A DNA stretch of 64,000 nucleotides from Akkermansia massiliensis (lineage in GTDB: Bacteria; Verrucomicrobiota; Verrucomicrobiia; Verrucomicrobiales; Akkermansiaceae), in the NCBI RefSeq assembly GCF_023516715.1, contig NZ_JAMGSI010000001.1, positions 1,612,001-1,676,000 of the forward strand. Direction: 5' to 3'. Below, in pieces: positions 17,933 to 27,230 of the stretch. The position numbers were made by a program, and so were the translations under genes. The notes under the pieces are model-generated. The model was given only the letters and a program-made list of their open reading frames with translations. It was not told the DNA's origin and ran no database searches. Each line of letters begins with the position of its first letter. The first letter of the stretch is position 1.

Positions 17933-18729
17933 ACAGTCCAGCCCCCCACTGCGCCCAGGACCACATCTGCTGGGGCGCGCATGCCAGCCACCCGGACCGC
18001 CACCGGCTGGAAGTGCGGAACCTCAGCGTGTATTACGGGAGCCTTCTTGCCCTGGACGGCATCAGCTTTTCCATCACCTGCGGCCACACGCTGGCCCTGA
18101 TGGGCCCCAACGGCGCGGGAAAATCCACGCTGATCAAGGCCTTGGCCGGACTGCTCCGTCCTGATTCCGGGGAAATCCTGTGGAACGGCAGCCCTCTTCA
18201 CGATACGCCGGGAGAAATCGCCTACCTGCCCCAGCGTTCCGACGTGGACTGGTCCTTTCCCATCACCGTCCGCGCGCTGGTGGAAATGGGCCGCTATCCG
18301 TCCCTGGGACTGTGGAAAAAATTCGGGCGCCATGACCGGGACATCGTAGAAAAATCCCTTCACGCGCTGGGCATGGAATCCCTGGCGGACCGCCAGATTT
18401 CAGAACTTTCCGGAGGGCAGCAGCAGCGGGCATTCCTGGCGCGCGCCCTGGCGCAGGAAGCCCACGTCCTGCTGCTGGACGAACCCTTCACAGGGCTGGA
18501 CGCCCCGGCCTGCCAGTCCCTGGGGCGGCTGCTGGATTCCCTGGCGGCGGAAGGACGGCTGGTCATCGCCTCCCATCACGACCTGAACACGGCGGCGGAC
18601 ATTTTTGACACCATCCTGCTGATGAATCGCGAGCTGGTCGCCTTCGGCCCCCCGGGGGAAGTGCTTGCTCCCTCACGCATCCGGGAGACGTATGGAATGG
18701 AACCTCAACCGGAAACCCAAGTTTCATGA
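17923..18729 (+). CDS. znuC: Zinc ABC transporter, ATP-binding protein
   Basis: This 268-residue ATPase carries Walker A (GPNGAGKSTLIKALAG), the Q-loop (AYLPQRSDVDW), the ABC signature (LSGGQQQRAFLARAL), Walker B (HVLLLDEPFTGLD) and the switch histidine (ASHHDLN). The QRSDVDWSFP segment is typical of metal-chelate (Mn/Zn) transporter ATPases. The first 30 residues are an unusual His/Cys-rich extension (PHCAQDHICWGAHASHPDRH) that could bind metal. The start at 17923 overlaps the upstream gene by 10 bp, and the end overlaps znuB by 4 bp. Confidence 0.94.
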   Translation: MEINSPAPHCAQDHICWGAHASHPDRHRLEVRNLSVYYGSLLALDGISFSITCGHTLALMGPNGAGKSTLIKALAGLLRPDSGEILWNGSPLHDTPGEIAYLPQRSDVDWSFPITVRALVEMGRYPSLGLWKKFGRHDRDIVEKSLHALGMESLADRQISELSGGQQQRAFLARALAQEAHVLLLDEPFTGLDAPACQSLGRLLDSLAAEGRLVIASHHDLNTAADIFDTILLMNRELVAFGPPGEVLAPSRIRETYGMEPQPETQVS

Positions 18730-19589
18730 TGGACGACTTTCTTCAATTCCTCCGCGAACCCATCGCGCAGCGCTCCCTGCTGGCATGCGTCATGATCGGC
18801 TTCGCCAACGGCTTCGTCAGCGGGCTGGTCATCCTGAAAAAATCGGCTCTCCAGATCGGCACGCTCTCCTGCGCCCTGCTGCCGGGCATAGCGGTGGCGG
18901 TGCTCCTCTTCGGCCTCACCCGCTGGAGCCTCCTGACGGGGGCCGTGGTGGCCGCCCTGCTGGTGGGCCTGGGTTCCCTATTCGTCTCCCGCACGTCCCG
19001 GCTGAACCAGGATACCGCCCTGTCCATCCTGCACACCACGGCCTTCGCCGCGGGTTTCATCGTACTAGTGCGGCTGGGCCTGCAACAGAAAATTGACGAC
19101 TGGCTGTTCGGCTCCATCATGAGCCTGTCCGACTCCGACCTGTGGATCGCCTTCGCCATCAGTTCCGTCAGCGTCCTGATCCTGCTTCTCTTCCGCCGCC
19201 CCATCCTGATCTACCTCTTTGACCCGGACATCGCCACCACGCTGGGCATTCCCTCCCGCCTCATCAGCTACGGCATCTTCACCCTCATCATCCTGGTGCT
19301 CGTCTCTTCCCTCCAGGCCGTGGGGGCGTTCCTGACGCTGGGGCTTCTCGTCGGTCCCGCCGCCACGGTGTACATGCTCACCAACAAGCCTTCCCACCTC
19401 TTCTGGGGGGGCGGAATCATCGGTGGACTGGGCTCTTTGCTGGCCTTTTACCTGTCCTTCCCGCTGGGCTGGCACCTGGGCGCAACCATCATTCTGGTGC
19501 TGGGAACCTTCTTCTGCGCAGCCTACTTGTATTCATCACGGTGCGGGCTTCTAAAACAGCGCAGAAAGAATTCTTCCTCCATACAATAA
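18726..19589 (+). CDS. znuB: Zinc ABC transporter, permease
   Basis: This 287-residue inner-membrane permease of the ABC-3 family has about eight hydrophobic segments. Family motifs include FANGFVSGLVILKKSALQIG near the N-terminus and the long segment LVSSLQAVGAFLTLGLLVGP near residue 200. The ATGA overlap with znuC and the preceding genes make it the last gene of the operon znuA, 17498, znuC, znuB. Zinc rather than manganese is suggested mainly by the His-rich loop of the binding protein. Confidence 0.93.
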   Translation: MMDDFLQFLREPIAQRSLLACVMIGFANGFVSGLVILKKSALQIGTLSCALLPGIAVAVLLFGLTRWSLLTGAVVAALLVGLGSLFVSRTSRLNQDTALSILHTTAFAAGFIVLVRLGLQQKIDDWLFGSIMSLSDSDLWIAFAISSVSVLILLLFRRPILIYLFDPDIATTLGIPSRLISYGIFTLIILVLVSSLQAVGAFLTLGLLVGPAATVYMLTNKPSHLFWGGGIIGGLGSLLAFYLSFPLGWHLGATIILVLGTFFCAAYLYSSRCGLLKQRRKNSSSIQ

Positions 19590-19656
19590 CAAGGCCCGTT
19601 TTCATGACAATCCATGACACGCAGACTACTAGTCCGCCGTGGGGGTCGCCATTATA

Positions 19657-20193
19657 ATGCGGGTTGTGAAAAAATGTGAGATATGCTCTGCACCGGCAAC
19701 GGTGTTCCTGACACAGATCATCAACGGGAAATCCACCAAATTCTGCCTCTGCGCCAAATGCGCCCAGGAGCGGGGCCTGCTGGACCCGGACGCCTTTGAT
19801 CTGGCGGAGAAACTGTTCCCGAACCTTCAGGGCCAGTTCGGCAAGGAAGGCGCGGCGGACCCCGCCGCCCCCATTCCGGCCCTGCAGTCCCTACCGCTCA
19901 CAAGCTGCCCGATCTGCTCCTTCACCCTTCAGGATTACAAAAATGTAGGACGCCTGGGCTGCAGTGAATGCTACAACGTCTTTGAAGAAGAGATACTCCC
20001 TCTTCTCACCCAGATTCAGCCTGATTCCCACCATCACGGAAAAACGCCCGAACGGGCGGAAAAGCGCGAAACGGAAACCCATACCATCAGTGATCTGGAA
20101 CAACAACTTTCCCTGGCAGTGGCAAGAGAGGATTATGAACGCGCGGCCAAGCTCCGCGATCAAATCAAGCAATTGCGCACGCCGACCAATTAA
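19657..20193 (+). CDS. mcsA: McsA-type zinc-finger/UVR protein, activator of McsB
   Basis: McsA activates the arginine kinase McsB and helps feed proteins to ClpC. The 178-residue protein has two treble-clef-like zinc modules (CEICSAP with FCLCAKC, and CPICSF with GCSECYN). It ends in a UVR motif (LEQQLSLAVAREDYERAAKL) that contacts partner proteins. Usual McsA length is about 180. A TATAAT (19653-19658) overlaps the ATG; if it is a real -10 box, the mRNA would be leaderless and might start at the in-frame GTG 19666. The arginine kinase gene follows after 5 bp. Confidence 0.9.
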   Translation: MRVVKKCEICSAPATVFLTQIINGKSTKFCLCAKCAQERGLLDPDAFDLAEKLFPNLQGQFGKEGAADPAAPIPALQSLPLTSCPICSFTLQDYKNVGRLGCSECYNVFEEEILPLLTQIQPDSHHHGKTPERAEKRETETHTISDLEQQLSLAVAREDYERAAKLRDQIKQLRTPTN

Positions 20194-20198
20194 CGTAC

Positions 20199-21254
20199 AT
20201 GCTCTTTGACGACTTACTAAACAACCCCGCCAAATGGATGGTGGAATCACGGGATGAACACGACATCGTTCTCACCTCCCGCATCCGCCTGGCACGCAAT
20301 CTGACCGCCACCCCTTTTCCCGGCTGGGCCACGCGCCAGCAGAGGGAGGAAACGCTGAAGCTCACCTCCGGTGAAGCGCGCCAAATCCCCGTCATGAAGG
20401 GAGGCTATTACGCGGAACTCTCCGGACTCACCCAGCAGCAAAAACAGCTGCTGGTGGAACGCCACCTCATTTCCCGGGAACTGGCCGCGCGCTCGGAAGG
20501 CTGCGCCGTTCTCATCTCACGCAGCCAGAACGCCAGCATCCTCTTCAATGAGGAGGACCACCTGCGCCTTCAGTACATCCTGCCCGGCATCCAGCTTAAA
20601 AAAGCATGGGGAGCCATCTCCAAAATAGACTCCGAACTGGAAGCCAGGCTCCCGTACGCCTACAACACGCGGCTGGGCTACCTCACCGCCTGCCCCACCA
20701 ACCTGGGCACGGGCATGAGGGCCTCCGTGATGATGCACCTGCCGGGCCTCGTCATCTCCGAACAGATGCAACAGGTCGTCCAGGCGGCCGTGCAGCTCAA
20801 CATCACTGTCCGCGGCCTGTACGGAGAAGGGACGGAAGCCACCGGCAACCTCTTCCAGATTTCCAACCAGACCACGCTGGGAGACAGCGAGGACCAGATC
20901 GTGGAACGCATGACCCGCTTCACCTCCGACCTGGCCCACCAGGAATGGAACGCCCGCAGGCGGCTGCTCCAGGCTTCCTCGCTCCAGGTAAAAGACCGCG
21001 TTTCCCGCGCCTACGGCCTCCTGACCAACGCCACCCTGCTATCCACGCAGGAGGCGCTGGCGCTGCTCTCCTTCCTCCGGATGGGAGCATCCCTGGACAT
21101 CTTTTCCCACCAGGCATTAAAAAACGTCAATAAAACCATACTGAACATTCAGCCGGCCCACCTGGCCCGCCTGTCCACTACGGACCAGACAACTCCCGAA
21201 GACAGGGACCAGATCCGTGCGGACATTATCCGGAAGGAACTTTCCGGAAACTGA
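20199..21254 (+). CDS. mcsB: Protein arginine kinase McsB
   Basis: McsB phosphorylates arginine residues, a degradation tag read by ClpC. The 351 residues are of the phosphagen (guanido) kinase fold. Visible motifs are VLTSRIRLARNL (nucleotide-binding arginines), the loop GYLTACPTNLGTGMRASV with the catalytic cysteine (about residue 168), and GLYGEGTEATGN. Length matches the family. It lies between mcsA (5 bp) and clpC (27 bp), and the three form one operon as in Firmicutes, but without ctsR. Confidence 0.95.
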   Translation: MLFDDLLNNPAKWMVESRDEHDIVLTSRIRLARNLTATPFPGWATRQQREETLKLTSGEARQIPVMKGGYYAELSGLTQQQKQLLVERHLISRELAARSEGCAVLISRSQNASILFNEEDHLRLQYILPGIQLKKAWGAISKIDSELEARLPYAYNTRLGYLTACPTNLGTGMRASVMMHLPGLVISEQMQQVVQAAVQLNITVRGLYGEGTEATGNLFQISNQTTLGDSEDQIVERMTRFTSDLAHQEWNARRRLLQASSLQVKDRVSRAYGLLTNATLLSTQEALALLSFLRMGASLDIFSHQALKNVNKTILNIQPAHLARLSTTDQTTPEDRDQIRADIIRKELSGN

Positions 21255-21281
21255 TGCAACAACAAAACTTCTTTACAATAC

Positions 21282-23864
21282 ATGAACAATTTTACGCCTA
21301 GGGCGCAACAAGTGCTGGCGCATGCGCGCCGGGAAGCGGACCGCTTCAATCATCATTACATAGGGACCGAACACCTGCTCCTCGGGCTGCTCAAGCTGGG
21401 CAAGGGCGTAGCCGTCACCATCCTGGAAAACCTGGGGGTGGAGCTTACCGCCGTGCGCAGGCAGGTGGAGGAACAAATAGGCCGGGGCACGGAGCCCCAG
21501 GCGGAGGGCAACATCCCGTACACCCCCAGAGTCCGCAAGGTCCTGGCGATGGCCAACCGGGAAGCCCAGGAACTCAACCACACGTATGTGGGCACGGAGC
21601 ACCTGCTCCTGGGCCTCATCCGGGACGGAGACGGCGTGGCCGGACAGATTCTGCGCCACTTCGGCGTGGATTTGGAACAGGCGCGGCGCGAGCTGCTGGA
21701 CGTACTGACGCCCAAATACCAGATGGATGCGGATGAAGACAACATCATCCCGGACGACGATGACGACGAGGAGGAAAATGAATCCCCCGCCATCCCGACG
21801 GACGAGCCTTCCTCCCCCTCCTACTCCAGGCAGCAGAAATCCAAGACCCCCGCGCTCCAGGCCTTTGGCCGGGACATGACCCAGCTGGCCCGGGACGGCA
21901 AGCTGGATCCCGTCATCGGCCGCGCCTCGGAAATTGATCGCGTCATCCAGATTCTGTGCCGGAGGAACAAAAACAACCCCGTCCTGCTCGGTGAAGCCGG
22001 GGTGGGCAAAACCGCCATCGTGGAAGGGCTGGCCCAGGAAATAGCCCAGGGCCATGTTCCGGAGCTCCTGCGCAGCAAGAGGGTCATCTCCCTGGACCTG
22101 GCGCTGATGGTGGCCGGCACCAAATACCGCGGCCAGTTTGAGGAACGGCTCAAGGCCGTAATGGATGAAATACGCCGGGAAGGCAATGTCATCCTTTTCA
22201 TTGATGAACTGCACACCATTGTAGGCGCCGGATCCGCGGAAGGCTCCATGGACGCCTCCAACATCATCAAGCCCGCCCTCTCCCGGGGTGAGCTCCAGGC
22301 CATAGGCGCCACCACGCTCAACGAATACAGGAAACACATTGAGAAGGACGCCGCCCTGGAACGCCGCTTCCAGCAGGTGCAGGTAGGGGAACCCTCCGTG
22401 GAGGACACCATCCAGATTCTTGCCGGCATCCAGCCCAAGTATGAGGAACATCACAAGGTGCATTATACGAAGGAAGCCGTTGAAGCCGCAGCCAGGCTCT
22501 CCCACCGCTATCTGACGGGCCGCTTCCTGCCGGACAAGGCCATTGACATCCTGGATGAAGCAGGGGCGCGCAAGCGCGTCTCCCAGATGACCCGCCCGGA
22601 CCACATCAGCGACATGGAAACCCGCATTGCGGAAATCAAGGAACGCAAGGACAAGGCTGTGGAAACCCAGCTTTTTGAGGAAGCAGCCCGCCTGCGCGAC
22701 GAGGAAAAACAAGCCAGGGCGGAACTTCAGAACATGCTGGAAACCTGGCGCAATTCCTATGAGACCAATTACGTTCCCGTGACGGATGAAGACGTGATGA
22801 GCGTGCTCGCCAAATGGACGGGCATCCCGCTGGCCCGGATGGAGGAAAAGGAAACCGCCAAACTTCTGCGGATGGAAGAAGAGTTAAAAAGCAAAGTCAT
22901 CGGCCAGGACGAGGCGGCCTCCGCTATCGCCCGCGCCCTGCGGCGCAGCCGCGCGGACATCAAGGACCCGCGCCGCCCGATCGGCTCATTCCTCTTCCTG
23001 GGTCCCACCGGCGTGGGTAAAACCTATCTGGCCCGCAATCTGGCGGAAATCATGTTCGGCACCGCGGACGCCCTGATTCAGGTGGACATGAGCGAGTACA
23101 TGGAAAAACACACCACGTCCCGTCTCATCGGTTCTCCTCCCGGCTACGTAGGCCATGACGAAGGCGGCCAGCTCACGGAAGCCGTCCGGCGCAGGCCCTA
23201 CTCCGTCATCCTCTTTGATGAAGTGGAAAAGGCCCATCCGGACGTCATGAACCTGCTTCTCCAGATTCTGGAAGAAGGAAGCGTGACGGACTCCCTGGGA
23301 CGCAAGATCAACTTCCGCAACACCATCATCATCCTGACCTCCAACGTGGGGGCCGCCTCCGCCAAGCGGCAGAGCGCCATGGGCTTCGGGGCCATGGCCG
23401 CCGACAACGCGGACTACGCCGCCATGAAGGGAAAGATTCTGGAAGAAGCGCGCAGGCAATTCCGCCCGGAATTCCTGAACCGCTTTGATGACATTTCCGT
23501 CTTCCGCATGCTGGAACGGGATGACCTGGAACGCATCGTGCATCTGGAAGCGGACAAGCTCATCTCCCGTCTCAAGACCAAGAATATCACGCTGGCCCTG
23601 AGCCCGGAAGCCCTGAGCCTGATCATCAAGAACGGCTACGACCCGCAGTACGGCGCACGCCCGATGCGCCGCGCCATCGAACGCCTGCTGGAAGACCCGC
23701 TGGCGGAATCCCTGCTGAGGGGAGACGTGAAACCCGGCGATAAAATTGAAGCCGTGGAAACGGACGGAACGGAGACGCTCACCTTCCTGCACATCAAGGA
23801 TAAAACCCCGGCAAAGCCCAAAACGCCGCGCAAAAGGGCTCCACGGAAGCCCAAGGCGGAATAA
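21282..23864 (+). CDS. clpC: AAA+ unfoldase ClpC
   Basis: ClpC unfolds tagged proteins for the ClpP protease. The 860 residues contain two N-terminal Clp-N repeats ([20 protein letters not shown] and [20 protein letters not shown]) and D1 Walker A ([15 protein letters not shown]). A UVR-bearing middle domain follows ([20 protein letters not shown]), then D2 Walker A ([15 protein letters not shown]), and the Clp C-terminal domain with [20 protein letters not shown]. The linker between the N domain and D1 is unusually acidic ([17 protein letters not shown], about residues 150-167), and the C-terminal tail is basic ([14 protein letters not shown]). It is the last gene of the mcsA-mcsB-clpC operon. 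Confidence 0.96.
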   Translation: MNNFTPRAQQVLAHARREADRFNHHYIGTEHLLLGLLKLGKGVAVTILENLGVELTAVRRQVEEQIGRGTEPQAEGNIPYTPRVRKVLAMANREAQELNHTYVGTEHLLLGLIRDGDGVAGQILRHFGVDLEQARRELLDVLTPKYQMDADEDNIIPDDDDDEEENESPAIPTDEPSSPSYSRQQKSKTPALQAFGRDMTQLARDGKLDPVIGRASEIDRVIQILCRRNKNNPVLLGEAGVGKTAIVEGLAQEIAQGHVPELLRSKRVISLDLALMVAGTKYRGQFEERLKAVMDEIRREGNVILFIDELHTIVGAGSAEGSMDASNIIKPALSRGELQAIGATTLNEYRKHIEKDAALERRFQQVQVGEPSVEDTIQILAGIQPKYEEHHKVHYTKEAVEAAARLSHRYLTGRFLPDKAIDILDEAGARKRVSQMTRPDHISDMETRIAEIKERKDKAVETQLFEEAARLRDEEKQARAELQNMLETWRNSYETNYVPVTDEDVMSVLAKWTGIPLARMEEKETAKLLRMEEELKSKVIGQDEAASAIARALRRSRADIKDPRRPIGSFLFLGPTGVGKTYLARNLAEIMFGTADALIQVDMSEYMEKHTTSRLIGSPPGYVGHDEGGQLTEAVRRRPYSVILFDEVEKAHPDVMNLLLQILEEGSVTDSLGRKINFRNTIIILTSNVGAASAKRQSAMGFGAMAADNADYAAMKGKILEEARRQFRPEFLNRFDDISVFRMLERDDLERIVHLEADKLISRLKTKNITLALSPEALSLIIKNGYDPQYGARPMRRAIERLLEDPLAESLLRGDVKPGDKIEAVETDGTETLTFLHIKDKTPAKPKTPRKRAPRKPKAE

Positions 23865-23888
23865 AAGCTTTCCGGTTTTTCAACCGAG

Positions 23889-23919
23889 GCCCCTGCATGC
23901 TGGCATGCAGGGGCTTTTT
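23889..23919 (+). terminator. Terminator of the mcs-clpC operon
   Basis: GCCCCTGCATGC pairs perfectly with GCATGCAGGGGC and is followed by TTTTTCTTT, 25 bp after the clpC stop. Confidence 0.85.
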
Positions 23920-23990
23920 CTTTGACGGATTACGCAAATATCCGTTTTTCGCTGAAAGAACCATTTACCAGCCTGTGATATATTATAAAT

Positions 23991-26537
23991 ATGACCTTTT
24001 ACTTCTCAAAAATTCTATTCCTTTTCATGCTGACAAATCTGTTTGTCTTCGCAGAAGATATACAGAAAAACAGGGAGCGGGAAGCAGCGCGTTCAGTAAT
24101 CATGCGGACCGTTCCGTCCCTGGCCAAAGCCCCGGAAAAACTGCAATTGGAAATTATTGAAAAAGAAGACGGGCACGATGTTTTTGAAACGAAGGCCTCC
24201 GGCGGAATACTGAATATCCGGGGAAGCAGCGGTACAGCCCTCTGCCGGGGATTCTATGATTTTCTGAAGACAAACCGTCTGGGAATGGTCTCCTGGGATA
24301 ATAAAGATATCCGCTGGCCGGCGCAACTGCCGGACGCCGCGCCGCGCCGCATCGTTTCCCCTTTCCGCAACCACTATTACCTCAATGTGGTCACTTATGG
24401 CTATACGATGCCTTACTGGACCTGGGAACGCTGGGAAAAAGAAATAGATTGGATGGCTCTGCACGGCATAGATATGCCTCTGGCCCTGGTTGCCACGGAG
24501 GGAATCGCCATACGGGTATGGAAACGGCTGGGACTGACGGAGAAAGAAATAGAAGAATTCTATACAGGGCCGGCACACCTCCCCTGGCAGCGGATGGGGA
24601 ACATCGTCAATCATGACGGCCCCCTGCCCGCCAGCTGGCACAAGGAACAAATCGCCCTGCAGCACCGCATCCTGCACAGGATGAAATCCCTGGGCATGAC
24701 CCCCATTTGTCCTGCTTTTTCCGGTTTCGTTCCCCGGGGAATCCTCCGCCTTTATCCGGAAGCGAAGCTTCACCGGCTGGGGTGGGGAGGCTGGCCTCAA
24801 AAAAACCACGCCCATTTTCTTTCTCCGGAAGACCCCCTTTTCCTTAAAATAGGACGCCTGTACATGCAGGAATGGCAGAAGGAATTCGGGAGAAACACCT
24901 ATTTTCTTGCAGACTCCTTTAATGAAATGGAACTTCCTGAAAACAAAGGAGGAGCCGAAGCCCGCAACAACATGCTCAGTTCCCTCGGAGAACAAATTTA
25001 CCGCTCCATTTCCTCCACCAACCCGGATGCGGTATGGGTCATGCAGGGATGGATGTTCGGATACCAGCGCAATATCTGGAACGCAGATACCCTGAAGGCT
25101 TTGCTCAGCAAGGTTCCGGATGATAAGATGCTCCTTCTGGACCTGGCGGCGGATTACAACAAGACCTTCTGGCGCAACGGCATGAACTGGGACGTCTTCA
25201 AAGGTTTTTTCAATAAACCGTGGGTTTACAGCGTGGTTCCCAACATGGGCGGCAAATGCGCCATGACCGGGGTAATGGATTTTTACGCCAACGGCCATCT
25301 GGAAGCCTTGAACTCTTCATCCAGGGGGCATCTCTCCGGAATGGGCATGGCCCCGGAAGGGATAGAAAACAATGACGTTATCTACGAACTGGTTACGGAC
25401 GCCGCATGGAGGGACCGCCAGGAGGACGTGGAACAATATCTGGAAAATTATTGCCGTGCCCGATACGGAAATTATCCGGACAGCATGAAGGAAGCCTGGA
25501 ATCTGTTCCGCCGCACAGCCTATTCCAACTTAAAGGACCATCCCCGTTTCAACTGGCAAATGAAACCCGGCACCCGCGGCTGTTCCGTAAACACAAGCGA
25601 AGATTTTCTGAAAGGCCTTTCCCTGTTCGTCAACACTCGCGGCCTGGAACAGTCCCCCCTGTTCCGCCAGGATGCCGTTGAGATGACCGCCCATTACCTT
25701 GGCATACGCATGAATGAAGCCATCCTGGCCGCTCTGGAAGCCCTGGATGAACAAGACATGGAGAATACGGAAAAATGCATGGAATATTTCCGCAAATACG
25801 CCCTTCGGGCGGATTCCTTTCTGGAAGGACACCCCACCTGGAGGCTGTCGCGCTGGTTATCATTTGCCCGGTCTCACGGAACTTCTCCGGAGGAAAAAAA
25901 CAAGTATGAACAAAACGCCAGAAGGCTGGTGACCAGATGGGGGCCTCCCGTAGACGACTACGCCGCCAAAATATGGAGCGGCCTTATCAGGGACTACTAT
26001 CTGCCGCGCTGGGAACACTTTATTCAAAGCCGTCTTTCCGAAAAAAATCCGGATATGGGAGCATGGGAGGAAAAATGGGTCCGTTCCACTGGCGTAAGCG
26101 CGGCGCACGCTCCCGGAGATCTGGTCAACGCCTGCCGCCAGGCTATCCGGGAGGCGCCGCCCCTGCCTTCTTCCCTGAAAAGAAAAGCAGCCGGGTCAAT
26201 TATAGGAAACTGGACCTCCGCAACGGTATCCACGGAATGGAGTTATCTGGACTGGCCCGTTTCTTCCGCTGATCTTGAAAAACTCCGGGGGGTGCGCTTC
26301 GTCTTCACTTCCGGCAGCCATGCCCTGGAAATAGACGGCGTCGAACTCCTGGAAAACGGCAAAATAATCGCCCGCGACCAGCACGCCGGATTGGCAGGCA
26401 AGCCTTCCCGCGGGAATTTCTACAAACTTTCCCTTCCCAAGGGAATCCATGCCAACAACGGATGTTCCCTCAGAGCCAGGGTCCGCTCCGTGGGAGGAAA
26501 ATCTTCCAATGGAAAATTGGAACTGATTAAAGAATGA
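23991..26537 (+). CDS. Secreted GH89 alpha-N-acetylglucosaminidase (NAGLU family)
   Basis: GH89 enzymes release terminal alpha-linked GlcNAc, as in gastric mucin. The 848 residues start with a signal peptide (ILFLFMLTNLFVFAED). The family landmarks are present in order: NVVTYGYTMPYWTWERWEKE, then IDWMALHGIDMPLALV, then WQRMGNIVNHDGPLP, LADSFNEMELPEN and WVMQGWMFGYQ. After these come LLDLAADYNKTFWR and GMGMAPEGIENNDVIYELV, the last holding a conserved acidic residue. Length fits the bacterial family. The ATG directly follows an AT-rich TATATTATAAAT box, so the mRNA may have almost no leader. Confidence 0.95.
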   Translation: MTFYFSKILFLFMLTNLFVFAEDIQKNREREAARSVIMRTVPSLAKAPEKLQLEIIEKEDGHDVFETKASGGILNIRGSSGTALCRGFYDFLKTNRLGMVSWDNKDIRWPAQLPDAAPRRIVSPFRNHYYLNVVTYGYTMPYWTWERWEKEIDWMALHGIDMPLALVATEGIAIRVWKRLGLTEKEIEEFYTGPAHLPWQRMGNIVNHDGPLPASWHKEQIALQHRILHRMKSLGMTPICPAFSGFVPRGILRLYPEAKLHRLGWGGWPQKNHAHFLSPEDPLFLKIGRLYMQEWQKEFGRNTYFLADSFNEMELPENKGGAEARNNMLSSLGEQIYRSISSTNPDAVWVMQGWMFGYQRNIWNADTLKALLSKVPDDKMLLLDLAADYNKTFWRNGMNWDVFKGFFNKPWVYSVVPNMGGKCAMTGVMDFYANGHLEALNSSSRGHLSGMGMAPEGIENNDVIYELVTDAAWRDRQEDVEQYLENYCRARYGNYPDSMKEAWNLFRRTAYSNLKDHPRFNWQMKPGTRGCSVNTSEDFLKGLSLFVNTRGLEQSPLFRQDAVEMTAHYLGIRMNEAILAALEALDEQDMENTEKCMEYFRKYALRADSFLEGHPTWRLSRWLSFARSHGTSPEEKNKYEQNARRLVTRWGPPVDDYAAKIWSGLIRDYYLPRWEHFIQSRLSEKNPDMGAWEEKWVRSTGVSAAHAPGDLVNACRQAIREAPPLPSSLKRKAAGSIIGNWTSATVSTEWSYLDWPVSSADLEKLRGVRFVFTSGSHALEIDGVELLENGKIIARDQHAGLAGKPSRGNFYKLSLPKGIHANNGCSLRARVRSVGGKSSNGKLELIKE

Positions 26538-26588
26538 ACGGCTTGAATTTCATTCGCTTTCCGGAAGGAGCCTCATGAATCCGTACCC

Positions 26589-26621
26589 GTGCCGTTTCCT
26601 GACCGAACCAGGAAACGGCAC
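26589..26621. terminator. Perfect 13-bp hairpin between convergent genes
   Basis: GTGCCGTTTCCTG (26589-26601) pairs with CAGGAAACGGCAC (26609-26621) around a 7-nt loop. It lies between the convergent GH89 and rhodanese genes and has no T tract on either strand, so it may act as a bidirectional stop or RNA-stabilising stem. Confidence 0.5.
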
Positions 26622-26667
26622 GCCCGGCGTCCCTCGGAAGCCCCGCACAGAACAATCGGACGGAAAG

Positions 26668-27036
26668 TTACATTTCGAACCGGTGCAGGTTTTCCACATG
26701 GGAATATCCCATCTTCCTGAGCGTTTCCAGCGCCTTGTCCGCCCTCTTGCCCGTACGGCAATACAGCAGAATCACGGCGTTTTTATCCGGAAGAAGCTGC
26801 GGAGCCCGTTGTTCCACCTCATCTGCCGGAATATTCAAGGCTCCCTCCTTATGTCCCGTGCGGTACTCATCCGGAGTTCGGACATCCACCAGCACAATAG
26901 GGCGCGCCATGCCGCTTTCCGGAGACACCACCATGGCGGCGGGAACAGGGGCGCGTTCCGCATTCCTGCCTTTCAGCCAGACGAAGAGGGCTGTCAGCCC
27001 GGTCACCATGACCACATACAAAACCACGTTTTTCAC
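26668..27036 (-). CDS. Membrane-anchored rhodanese-like protein
   Basis: The 122-residue protein has an N-terminal membrane helix (MKNVVLYVVMVTGLTALFVW) followed by a single rhodanese domain. Typical features are VLVDVRTPDEYRTGHKEGA and LNIPADE, and the active-site loop LLYCRTGKRA with the sulfur-carrying cysteine. The domain probably faces the periplasm. Such proteins transfer sulfane sulfur or protect against cyanide, but the substrate is unknown. It is convergent with the GH89 gene and followed upstream by the FAH-family gene on the same strand. Confidence 0.9.
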   Translation of the reverse strand: MKNVVLYVVMVTGLTALFVWLKGRNAERAPVPAAMVVSPESGMARPIVLVDVRTPDEYRTGHKEGALNIPADEVEQRAPQLLPDKNAVILLYCRTGKRADKALETLRKMGYSHVENLHRFEM

Positions 27037-27230
27037 GCGGCCACTTCACTAAACCGCGGCGAAGTAATCAAGAGAAAATACCGCCCAGCCCCCGCACGCA
27101 GGCGTCATCTGCCCTCCGGCCCGCTCCGGCGGCCCCGTTCCACGGGAAAATAACGCTCCGTCCGCAAAAGCGGGAAGGGAAAGTTCTTTCCCTTCCCCCC
27201 CATATTCGGAAAGGCCGGAGAATTGTCCCC

